The translations under genes were made by a program, and so were the position numbers. Shown here piece after piece: positions 7,274 through 14,693 of a stretch of DNA of 64,000 nucleotides. The stretch lies in assembly GCA_964432595.1 (NCBI GenBank), contig CAYSOF010000001.1, positions 434,001-498,000 of the forward strand, written 5' to 3'. Each line of letters begins with the position of its first letter. Position 1 is the first letter of the stretch. The stretch comes from DASYLJ01 sp964432595. Its GTDB lineage: Bacteria > Desulfobacterota > Binatia > DP-6. Under the pieces are notes generated by a model. It had not been told where the DNA came from. It made no database searches and was given only the letters and a program-made list of their open reading frames with translations.

Positions 7274-9633
7274 AGACCCTCGACCGCAAGCTCCTGCGCG
7301 ACCTGGCGCGGATGAAGGGGCAGGTCGTCACGATCGCCCTCGTCGTCGCCAGCGGCATCGCGTGCTTCGTGTCGGCGCTCAGCACCTACGAGTCGCTCCG
7401 TACGTCGCAGCGGACGTACTATGCGACCAGCCGCTTCGGGCAGGTCTTCGCGCGGCTCGAGCGCGCGCCGGCCACGCTCGTCGATCGTATCCGCGAGATT
7501 CCCGGTGTCGCGCAGGTCGAGCCTCGCCTCGTCGCCGACGTGTCGCTCGACGCCGGGACCGGCGGGCCGCCCGCGGTCGGTCGCATGGTCTCGGTGCCGG
7601 CCGGCGGGCAGCCGCCGCTGAACGCCCTGCATCTCCGGTCCGGCAGCCTGCTCGAGCCGGGACGGACCGACGAGGTGCTCGTCAGCGAGGGCTTCGCCGG
7701 CGTCCATCGGTTGCGCGCGGGCGATCGCGTGTCGGCGATCGTCAACGGCCGCCGGCAGGACTTCCGCGTCGCCGGCGTCGCGCTGTCTCCGGAGTACGTA
7801 TTCGCCATCCGGGGGGGCGAGCCCATTCCCGACGACCGCGGGTTCGCCGTCCTGTGGACGGCGCGCGCGGGGCTCGAGGCCGCACTCGACATGGCGGGCG
7901 CGTTCAACGACGTCGTGCTCACGCTGGCGCCGGAGGCCGACGCGCGAGCCGTCGTCGACGTCCTCGATCGCCTGCTGGAGCCGTACGGCGGTCTCGGCGC
8001 CGTCGCGCGCGACCAGCAGCCGTCGCATCGCTTCATCGAGGACGAGATCCGGCAGAACCGCACCATGGCGACGACGATCCCGCCGATCTTCCTCGCCGTC
8101 GCGGCGTTCCTGCTGAACGTCGTCCTCGGCCGGCTCGTCACCACCCAGCGCGAGCAGATCGCGGCGCTGAAGGCCGTGGGCTACGGCAATCGCGCCATCG
8201 CCGGTCACTACTTCGCCTTCGTGCTGGTCGTCGTGATGCTGGGAGCGGCACTCGGCATCGTGCTGGGCGCCGGCCTCGGCCGGCTCATGCTCCGGGCCTA
8301 CGCGCCGTTCGTCCGCATGCCGCACCTCGCGTACCACATGGGCGCCTGGATCCCGCTGCTCGCCGTCGTGGTGAGCGTGCTCGCGGCGATCGTCGGCGCA
8401 CTGGGGGCGCTCGGCCGCGTCGTCGCGCTCGCGCCGGCGGAAGCGATGCGTCCCGCCGCGCCGAGGATCTACCGGCACACGATGCTCGAGCGCCTCGGTG
8501 CGGCGACCTGGCTGGGGCCGCGGCGGCGGATGGCGGCGCGGAACCTCTCCGGACGGCCCATGCGCACCGTGCTCACGACGACCGGCATCGCCTGCGCCAC
8601 CGCCGTCGTGGTGCTGAGCCGCTGGTCGCACGACGCGGTGGCGTTCATGCTGGACGCGCAGTTCCGCCTGGCCGAGCGCGGCGACGCGACCGTCGCGTTC
8701 GTCGATCCCGTTCCTCCTCGGGCAATTCGTGAGCTGGCCGCGCTGCCGGGCGTGTTGCGCGCCGACGGCATGCGCGCGGTGCCGGTCCGGCTGGTCTTCG
8801 GCCACCGGAGGTACACGACGTCCATCCTCGGACTCCCGACCGACGGCGAGCTGCGGCGCCTCCTCGACACCGAGCTCCGGCCGATCGTTCCGCCGCCCGC
8901 CGGCATGCTGCTCACGCGCCGGCTCGCCGAGCGTCTCGGTGTCCGGGTCGGCGACGAGGTGCTCGCCGAGGTGCGCGAGGGCGAGCGCCCGAAGCGCCTC
9001 GTCCCGGTCACCGGGCTGGTCGACGACATGATCGGGATGTCCGCCTACATGGAGGGGGCGGCGCTCGCGCGCCTCCTGCGCGAGCAGGAGCGCGTCAACG
9101 TCGCGGCAATCGCGGTCGACCGGCCGTACGCCGAGGCGCTCTACCGGCGGCTCCGCCAGATCGGTCGGATCGCCACCGTGACGGAGAAGAACGCCGCGCT
9201 GCGGGCGTTCGAGGAGACGACGGCGCAGTTCATCCTGGTGTTCACGGCGATCCTGACCACGTTCGCGATCGTGATCGCGGTGGGCGTCGTCTACAACGCG
9301 GCGCGCATCGCGCTGCAGGAACGCGCGTGGGAGCTCGCGAGTCTGCGCGTCCTCGGCTTCACGCGTGCCGAGGTCTCTCGCATCCTGCTGTTCGAGATCG
9401 GCGTGCAGCTGCTCGCCGCGTTGCCGGTGGGCATGTGGTTGGGCTACCACGCCGCTCGTGGCCTCGCGGCGCTGCACGAGACGGAGATGTTCCGCATCCC
9501 GGCCCGAGTGGACCCGGCGACGTACGCGTGGAGCGCGCTGGTGATCGTCGCGGCGGGCGCGGCGAGCGCCCTGATCGTGCGCCGGCGGATCGACCGTCTA
9601 GACCTCATCGGCGTGCTGAAGGCACGTGAATGA
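7270..9633 (+). CDS. FtsX-family ABC exporter permease
   Basis: A 787-residue inner-membrane permease starting at GTG 7270, inside the GTGA overlap with the ATPase stop. An N-terminal membrane helix (VVTIALVVASGIACFVSAL) is followed by a periplasmic MacB-type core. A first FtsX domain (FLLNVVLGRLVTTQREQI, then GYGNRAIAGHYFAFVLVVVM) follows, then a second helix and periplasmic core, and a second FtsX domain at the C-terminus (VVYNAARIALQERAWELASL). The duplicated layout is that of large two-FtsX permeases. With its ATPase and the downstream adaptor it should form a tripartite-like exporter for lipids, peptides or small molecules; the substrate is unknown. Confidence 0.88.
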   Translation: MKTLDRKLLRDLARMKGQVVTIALVVASGIACFVSALSTYESLRTSQRTYYATSRFGQVFARLERAPATLVDRIREIPGVAQVEPRLVADVSLDAGTGGPPAVGRMVSVPAGGQPPLNALHLRSGSLLEPGRTDEVLVSEGFAGVHRLRAGDRVSAIVNGRRQDFRVAGVALSPEYVFAIRGGEPIPDDRGFAVLWTARAGLEAALDMAGAFNDVVLTLAPEADARAVVDVLDRLLEPYGGLGAVARDQQPSHRFIEDEIRQNRTMATTIPPIFLAVAAFLLNVVLGRLVTTQREQIAALKAVGYGNRAIAGHYFAFVLVVVMLGAALGIVLGAGLGRLMLRAYAPFVRMPHLAYHMGAWIPLLAVVVSVLAAIVGALGALGRVVALAPAEAMRPAAPRIYRHTMLERLGAATWLGPRRRMAARNLSGRPMRTVLTTTGIACATAVVVLSRWSHDAVAFMLDAQFRLAERGDATVAFVDPVPPRAIRELAALPGVLRADGMRAVPVRLVFGHRRYTTSILGLPTDGELRRLLDTELRPIVPPPAGMLLTRRLAERLGVRVGDEVLAEVREGERPKRLVPVTGLVDDMIGMSAYMEGAALARLLREQERVNVAAIAVDRPYAEALYRRLRQIGRIATVTEKNAALRAFEETTAQFILVFTAILTTFAIVIAVGVVYNAARIALQERAWELASLRVLGFTRAEVSRILLFEIGVQLLAALPVGMWLGYHAARGLAALHETEMFRIPARVDPATYAWSALVIVAAGAASALIVRRRIDRLDLIGVLKARE

Positions 9634-10847
9634 CGTCCGTCGGCCGTCTGCTCCTGGTGCTCCTGGGGATCGCGGCGATCGCGGCCACGGTGGCGGCGTT
9701 GTGGCCAAAGCCGGTCGCGGTGGACGGGGCGCGCGTCGTGCGCGGCGCCTTCGAGCAGGTCGTGGAGGACGATGGGAAGACCCGCGTCCACGACCGGTAC
9801 GTGGTCTCGTCGCCGCTCGCCGGACGGTTGGAGCGGATCGCGCTGCGCGCGGGGGATGCCGTGGCCGCCGGCGCCATGATCGCAACGATCCGTCCGACGC
9901 CGCCGCCGTTGCTCGACGCGCGCTTGCAGCGCGCGTTGCACGAGCGCGTCGGCGCCGTCGAGGCGACGGTCGAGCAGGCGCGCGCCGCGCTCGAGCGCGC
10001 CCGCGCGGCGCGCGATCAGAGCCGGGTCGACCACGAGCGGGCCAGCACGCTGGCGGCGGACGGCATCGTTGCGGCCGGCGACCTCGACCGCGCGCGCCTC
10101 GCCCTGCAGGTCGCCGAGAAGGACCTGCTGGCCGCGGAGTCCGCGGTGCACACCGCGCAGCACGACCTGGACAGCGCGCGCGCCGCGCTCGCCCGCCTCA
10201 GCGAGGGCGGGGACGAGCCGTTCGAGGTCACCGCACCGGTCGCCGGCCGCGTCTTCCGCGTACTTCAGGAGAGCACGGCCGTCGTCGCACCCGGCACGCC
10301 GCTCCTCGAGATCGCCGATCCGGCCGACCTCGAGGTGGTCGTCGACGTGCTGACGGCAGACGCGGTGCAGATCCCGCCCGGCGCGCCGGTGCGCATCGAG
10401 CGCTGGGGAGGCGGCGCGACGCTCGACGGTCGCGTGCGCCTCGTGGAGCCGTCGGGCTACACCAAGCTGTCGGCGCTCGGCGTCGAGGAGCAGCGCACGA
10501 ACGTCGTCATCGACCTGACGTCGCCCTTTGCCGAATGGCGGGCGCTCGGCGACGGCTACCGGATCGACGCGCGGATCGTGGTGTATCGGGCGGAGGACGC
10601 CGTGACCGTGCCCGCCAGCGCGCTCTTCCGGGAGGGCGACGGATGGGCGGCGTTCGTCGTCGAGGACGGTCGCGCGCGCAAGCGCGCCGTCGTGGCGCCC
10701 CGGCGCGGCCAGCGCGCGGCGATGGTGGAGCAGGGGCTCGCGGCCGGCGACGTCGTGGTCGTCTATCCGGGCGATGCCATCGCCGACGGCGTGCGGGTCC
10801 GGGTGCGAGGGCTCGAGGCACCACCGCCCCCCGACGCACGGCCCTGA
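9630..10847 (+). CDS. HlyD/MacA-type periplasmic adaptor
   Basis: A 405-residue membrane-fusion protein with a 4-bp ATGA overlap with the permease. A single N-terminal membrane helix (LLLVLLGIAAIAATVAALW) anchors it in the inner membrane. A split lipoyl/barrel-sandwich domain follows (VVSSPLAGRLERIALRAGD and VTAPVAGRVFRVLQESTAVV), separated by an Ala/Arg/Glu-rich coiled-coil hairpin at about residues 95-185. Beta-barrel and membrane-proximal parts end the protein. It would link the ABC permease to an outer-membrane channel; no TolC gene is in the window. Confidence 0.87.
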   Translation: MTSVGRLLLVLLGIAAIAATVAALWPKPVAVDGARVVRGAFEQVVEDDGKTRVHDRYVVSSPLAGRLERIALRAGDAVAAGAMIATIRPTPPPLLDARLQRALHERVGAVEATVEQARAALERARAARDQSRVDHERASTLAADGIVAAGDLDRARLALQVAEKDLLAAESAVHTAQHDLDSARAALARLSEGGDEPFEVTAPVAGRVFRVLQESTAVVAPGTPLLEIADPADLEVVVDVLTADAVQIPPGAPVRIERWGGGATLDGRVRLVEPSGYTKLSALGVEEQRTNVVIDLTSPFAEWRALGDGYRIDARIVVYRAEDAVTVPASALFREGDGWAAFVVEDGRARKRAVVAPRRGQRAAMVEQGLAAGDVVVVYPGDAIADGVRVRVRGLEAPPPPDARP

Positions 10848-10953
10848 GCTCGCCGTCAGACGGCGGACTCGGATGCTCGTGCGTCAATGACGTCCGCGCC
10901 GCGCGTTTCTCGAATTCGTGGCTGACCGCCTGCGTTTCCCAATCCTGGAAGGG

Positions 10954-11012
10954 CACCGCGCTCGTTTTTCGCGCGGTGTCCACGACGGACGGCGCCGCCG
11001 GTCGGCGGCGCC
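10954..11012. other. Two adjacent inverted repeats between the exporter and sulfur operons
   Basis: CACCGCGC (10954-10961) pairs exactly with GCGCGGTG (10971-10978) around a T-rich 9-nt loop. Thirteen bases on, GGCGCCGCCG (10991-11000) pairs exactly with CGGCGGCGCC (11003-11012) around GT. Both fill the 205-bp gap 10848-11052. The first could end the exporter mRNA; the second, 40 bp before the first sulfur gene, could be an operator or leader stem. The rest of the gap shows nothing else I can name. Confidence 0.5.
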
Positions 11013-11052
11013 GCCGGCGGCGGCTGGAACGCCGCGTGCTTCGTGGATCGGC

Positions 11053-11484
11053 ATGACCACGCAAGGACTGGTCGAAGCGGCATGCGGCGGCGTCCTGATC
11101 GGTGTCGCCGCCTCCGCGTTGCTGGTGCTCGACGGTCGTATCGCGGGCATCAGCGGCATCATCGGAGGCTTGCTGCCGCCCCGGCGAGCGGACGCGACGT
11201 GGCGGGCGCTCTTTGCCGCCGGCCTCCTCGCGGGCGGCCTCTGTGTCGCGACGCTCATACCCGACGCCTTCCGGGGGCTCGCGTCGACGCCCTATGCGAT
11301 GCTGGTCGCGGCAGGGCTGCTGGTCGGCTTCGGCGCCAGCGTCGGCAACGGGTGCACCAGCGGCCACGGCGTGTGCGGCGTGAGTCGCCTGTCCCCACGA
11401 TCCATCGTCGCCACCCTGACGTTCATGCTGTCGGGCGCCGTGACGGTGTTCGTCGTTCGCCACGTCGCGAGGATCGCATCGTGA
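11053..11484 (+). CDS. YeeE/YedE-type thiosulfate/sulfur transporter, first half
   Basis: A 143-residue membrane protein with about four hydrophobic segments and the family hallmark VGNGCTSGHGVCGVSRLS (C101 and C108 here). In YeeE/TsuA, conserved cysteines of this kind pass thiosulfate through the membrane by transient S-S/S-H contacts. Those proteins are single chains of over 300 residues; here the transporter is split in two, and the next gene supplies the other half. Start ATG 11053. It opens a six-gene operon for sulfane-sulfur handling. Confidence 0.85.
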   Translation: MTTQGLVEAACGGVLIGVAASALLVLDGRIAGISGIIGGLLPPRRADATWRALFAAGLLAGGLCVATLIPDAFRGLASTPYAMLVAAGLLVGFGASVGNGCTSGHGVCGVSRLSPRSIVATLTFMLSGAVTVFVVRHVARIAS

Positions 11485-11966
11485 GAAACGTCGTCGCCTT
11501 CGGCTGCGGAGTCGTCTTCGCGCTCGGGCTCGGCGTCGGCGGCATGACCCAGCCGGCGCGCGTCCTGGCGTTCCTCGACGTCGCCGGGAACTGGGACCCT
11601 GCGCTCGCGTTCGTCATGGTGGCGGCGATCGCGGTGTATGCGCCGGTCTATCGGCTCGCCGTCGGGCGGGGACGACGTCCCGTGTTCGCGGCCGCGTTCG
11701 ACGTGCCGTCGCGGCGGGACGTCGACGCACGGCTGATCACCGGCGCGCTGCTGTTCGGCGTCGGCTGGGGGCTCGCCGGCCTCTGTCCCGGTCCCGCCGT
11801 CACGTCGCTGGCGAGCGGCGATCCAGCGGCGTTCGTGTTCGTCGGCGCGATGGTCGCCGGGATCGCGGCGTCGCGACTCGTCGACCCCGGCGCGCGTAGG
11901 CCTGCCAGCGTCGTGCGGCTCGAGTCGCGCGCGGTGTCGGCCGGCCTGAATGCCTCGAGGAGGTAG
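11481..11966 (+). CDS. YeeE/YedE-type transporter, second half (DUF6691-like)
   Basis: A 161-residue membrane protein starting at GTG 11481 within the stop of the preceding gene (GTGA). It has the second half-transporter signature GVGWGLAGLCPGPAVTSLAS with C102, plus a matching first helix containing GVGGMTQPARVLAFLD. Half-size YeeE pairs like this are common next to persulfide genes. The two halves presumably assemble into one thiosulfate or polysulfide channel in the inner membrane. Confidence 0.85.
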   Translation: MRNVVAFGCGVVFALGLGVGGMTQPARVLAFLDVAGNWDPALAFVMVAAIAVYAPVYRLAVGRGRRPVFAAAFDVPSRRDVDARLITGALLFGVGWGLAGLCPGPAVTSLASGDPAAFVFVGAMVAGIAASRLVDPGARRPASVVRLESRAVSAGLNASRR

Positions 11967-11971
11967 CAGCG

Positions 11972-12499
11972 ATGTCGCTTCGACGCGTCGTTCTCATCCT
12001 CGTATCGATGCTCATGGCCGCGGGGATCGCCGCGGCCCGTCCCCCGGGACCGTGTGCGGGCGAGGCGGGCTGCCGCGGCGGTCCGCGCGCGGGACACGGC
12101 GCACACGGCGACGATCATGCGGGCTTCCACGCGCTGCTGGACGCGCGCGATCGCATCCGGCGCGACGTGACACAGCTCCCCGACGGCGTCGAAACACTCA
12201 CCGAGTCCGACGACCCGGCGGTGGCAGAGGCGATCCGGACACACGTGCGGGCGATGTACGCGCGTCTCGAGGAGGGCAGGCCCATCCATGCACGCGATCC
12301 GCTGTTCGCGGAGCTGTTCCGTCATGCCGATGCCATCGCCATGACGATGGAGCCGACGCCGGCCGGCATCCGCGTGCGCGAGACGTCCACCGACCCCTGG
12401 GTGGTGAAGCTCATCCAGGCGCACGCCGACGTGGTGAACCGGTTCCTCGCCAATGGCCACGCCGAGATGCGACGGAACCATCCGCTGCCGCCGCGCTGA
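11972..12499 (+). CDS. Exported protein of the sulfur operon
   Basis: A 175-residue protein with a signal peptide (MSLRRVVLILVSMLMAAGIAAARP), preceded by a good GAGGAGG ribosome site in the last codons of the gene before it. The mature part begins with a Cys/Gly/His-rich stretch (CAGEAGCRGG, HGAHGDDHAG), then a helical domain ending DPWVVKLIQAHADVVNRFL and NGHAEMRRNHPLP. I do not recognise a named family. The His-rich conserved tail could bind a metal or haem. Its place inside the operon suggests a periplasmic partner in sulfur oxidation. Confidence 0.7.
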   Translation: MSLRRVVLILVSMLMAAGIAAARPPGPCAGEAGCRGGPRAGHGAHGDDHAGFHALLDARDRIRRDVTQLPDGVETLTESDDPAVAEAIRTHVRAMYARLEEGRPIHARDPLFAELFRHADAIAMTMEPTPAGIRVRETSTDPWVVKLIQAHADVVNRFLANGHAEMRRNHPLPPR

Positions 12500-12513
12500 C
12501 CGAGGGTTGCACG

Positions 12514-12720
12514 ATGCACTACGCGATATCGACGACATGGGGCCCCACCGATCCCACCGAGGTGTTCGCCGATGCGCGGGCGGAGATCGTCGTTTGCCGG
12601 CCCTGCGCCGAGGCACGGGGAATCGGCGCCGACGCCCTCGTCGCAGGTGCTCGGTTCGGCGGCATGGACCGCTTCCACGCACAGGCCGGCCGCGACGACT
12701 GCAAGGTCGTCGCATTCTGA
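12514..12720 (+). CDS. Internally shortened DsrE-like protein
   Basis: A 68-residue protein from ATG 12514. The first 15 residues (MHYAISTTWGPTDPT) are the DsrE N-terminus, and the rest (EVFADARAEIVVCRPC, CAEARGI, GGMDRFHAQAG, KVVAF) is the DsrE C-terminal half with its CxPC-type site. A normal DsrE of about 115-120 residues has some 45-50 further residues between these two parts. The join is in frame, so the gene remains open. DsrE proteins carry persulfide sulfur on Cys; the Cys region is kept, but the nucleotide-fold-like first half is gone. Function is therefore doubtful. Confidence 0.7.
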   Translation: MHYAISTTWGPTDPTEVFADARAEIVVCRPCAEARGIGADALVAGARFGGMDRFHAQAGRDDCKVVAF

Positions 12721-12729
12721 GGACGGCGC

Positions 12730-13776
12730 ATGCTCTTTCGCCAGCTGTTCGATCTCGTGTCGTCGACCTACACCTATCTGCTCGCCGACGAGGACAGCCG
12801 CGAGGCGCTGCTGATCGATCCGGTCTTCGAGCAGCTCACGCGCGACCGCGCCCTCGTGCGCGAGCTGGGACTCACGCTGCGCTACACGCTGGAGACCCAC
12901 GTTCACGCGGATCACGTGACGGCGGCCTGGCTGTTCCGCGACGCGCTGGGTTCGCGCATCGTCCTGTCGAAGCGGAGCGGCGCCGAGGGCGCCGACGTCT
13001 ACGTGGACGAGGGCGACACGGTGACGATCGGCGCGACCGGGCTGTCGGTGCGCGCGACGCCCGGCCACACCAATGGCTGCGTGACTTGGGTGACGGCCGA
13101 TCGGCGCATGGCGTTCACGGGCGACGCGTTGCTCATCCGCGGTGCCGGCCGGACCGACTTCCAGCAGGGCGACCCGCGCGCGCTCTACCGTTCGATCCGC
13201 GAGCGCATCTTCACGCTGCCGGACGCCTGCCTGCTCTTTCCCGCACACGACTACGAGGGCCGTACCGTCACGACCGTCGGCGAGGAGAAGCAGTGGAACG
13301 CGCGTGTGGGCGGCGCGGCCAGCGAGGCGGACTTCGTCGGCTACATGAACAACCTCGGGCTGCCGCACCCGAAGCGCATCGACGTCGCGGTGCCCGCGAA
13401 TCTCCAGTGCGGCAAGCCGCCGCCGGAAGCGGCGGCGGCAGCGCCGGAATGGGGACCCGTCGTGCGGACGTTCGGCGGCGTCCCGGAGATCGAGCCGACG
13501 TGGGTCGCCGAGCACCGTGCGGACGTGACGCTGTTGGACGTGCGCGACGCCGCGGAGCTCGCGGGCGACCTCGGGCGCATCCCGGACAGCCTGCACATCC
13601 CGCTCGGCGAGCTGCGCGGGCGAGTGTCCGACGTCCCGCGGGACCGACCGGTGGTGTGCCTGTGTCGATCGGGCCGGCGCTCCGCACAGGCCGCCGCGAT
13701 CCTCGCGTCGGCGGGTCTCCGCGACGTGGCCAGCCTCGCGGGCGGACTGATCCGCTGGCGCGCGCAACGGCCGTGA
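12730..13776 (+). CDS. Persulfide dioxygenase-rhodanese fusion
   Basis: A 348-residue two-domain enzyme. Residues 1-215 are a metallo-beta-lactamase fold of the ETHE1/persulfide dioxygenase class, with THVHADH (H57, H59, D61, H62), H113, D132 and H173; ETHE1-like enzymes use mononuclear Fe to oxidise glutathione persulfide to sulfite. After a Pro/Ala linker, residues about 245-348 form a rhodanese domain with active loop CRSGRRS (C312). Such fusions turn persulfide into sulfite and thiosulfate. It lies 9 bp after the DsrE remnant and overlaps the TauE gene by 4 bp. Confidence 0.9.
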   Translation: MLFRQLFDLVSSTYTYLLADEDSREALLIDPVFEQLTRDRALVRELGLTLRYTLETHVHADHVTAAWLFRDALGSRIVLSKRSGAEGADVYVDEGDTVTIGATGLSVRATPGHTNGCVTWVTADRRMAFTGDALLIRGAGRTDFQQGDPRALYRSIRERIFTLPDACLLFPAHDYEGRTVTTVGEEKQWNARVGGAASEADFVGYMNNLGLPHPKRIDVAVPANLQCGKPPPEAAAAAPEWGPVVRTFGGVPEIEPTWVAEHRADVTLLDVRDAAELAGDLGRIPDSLHIPLGELRGRVSDVPRDRPVVCLCRSGRRSAQAAAILASAGLRDVASLAGGLIRWRAQRP

Positions 13777-14576
13777 CGCGCGGCCTGCTCGCCTCGCCGC
13801 TCGGACTGCTGATCGGCCTGTCGCTCGGCGCGCTCGGAAGCGGCGGCTCGATTCTGGCCGTGCCGGCGCTGGTCTACGTCGCCGGCCAGACGCCACAGGA
13901 GGCGACGGCCGCGAGCCTGCTGCTCGTCGGCAGCGCGGCGGCGGTCGGCCTGTGGACTCACGGGCGGGCCGGTCGCGTGCGCTACGGCACCGGGGCCGTG
14001 TTCGGGCTGGTCGGCATCGGCGGATCCATCGTCGGTACCGCCGTCAATCGCCGGATCGACGACGACGTCCTGCTGCTCGGGTTCAGCGCGCTGATCCTCG
14101 TGGCGGCATGGCGCATGCTCACGGCATGCCCGAGCTGTACGCGCAGCGGCGAGGCGCGCGAGCTCGCGAGCGGTGCGCCATCGACCGCGAAACCGTGGAC
14201 GCCGAGGCGCATCGCGGTGGTCGTCGCCGTGGGGACGTGCGTCGGATTTCTCACCGGCCTGTTCGGCGTCGGTGGCGGCTTCGTCGTCGTCCCGGCGCTC
14301 ACGCTCGTCATGGGGTTCGCGATGCCCGAAGCGATCGGGACGTCGCTGCTCGTGGTCGCGATCAACAGCGCGATCGCGTTGCTGGCGCGCCTCGGTTCGG
14401 CGCGGATCGACTGGATGCTGGCGGGCGCCTTCACGGCGACCGCCGTCGCCGGGGTATTCCTCGGCGGGCGCTTGGCCGACCGCCTGGACCCGGAACGTAC
14501 TCTGCGGGCGTTCGCCGCCGCGCTCGTGATCCTCGCCGTGTACACGCTGGCGCGCGTGCTGACGGCGCTGGCCTGA
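13773..14576 (+). CDS. TauE/SafE sulfite/sulfonate exporter
   Basis: A 267-residue inner-membrane protein from GTG 13773 (GTGA overlap). It has two homologous halves, each opening with the TauE pattern: GLSLGALGSGGSILAVPALV near the start and FLTGLFGVGGGFVVVPALTL in the middle. This family exports sulfite or sulfoacetate-type anions. At the end of a persulfide-oxidising operon the expected cargo is sulfite. A Cys-containing loop (CPSCTRSG) lies between the halves. Confidence 0.88.
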   Translation: MTRGLLASPLGLLIGLSLGALGSGGSILAVPALVYVAGQTPQEATAASLLLVGSAAAVGLWTHGRAGRVRYGTGAVFGLVGIGGSIVGTAVNRRIDDDVLLLGFSALILVAAWRMLTACPSCTRSGEARELASGAPSTAKPWTPRRIAVVVAVGTCVGFLTGLFGVGGGFVVVPALTLVMGFAMPEAIGTSLLVVAINSAIALLARLGSARIDWMLAGAFTATAVAGVFLGGRLADRLDPERTLRAFAAALVILAVYTLARVLTALA

Positions 14577-14665
14577 GCCCCCGCCAGCTTTCGCGGTATC
14601 GGGAAGCGCGAACGCCAATCGTTCGCGCCGTTGCGACGTGGCCTCGGGCCGTCGTGGGCCGCGAC

Positions 14666-14682
14666 TTGGCACTCTTGCTGCT
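14666..14682 (+). promoter_or_regulatory. Sigma-54-like -24/-12 element
   Basis: TTGGCACTCTTGCTGCT matches the consensus TTGGCAC-N6-TGCW, with GG and GC separated by exactly 10 bases. It lies just before ATG 14694, so transcription would start within a few bases of that codon, which is unusually close. It may therefore be chance, or the true start may differ. Confidence 0.35.
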
Positions 14683-14693
14683 TGTCTCCCGGT

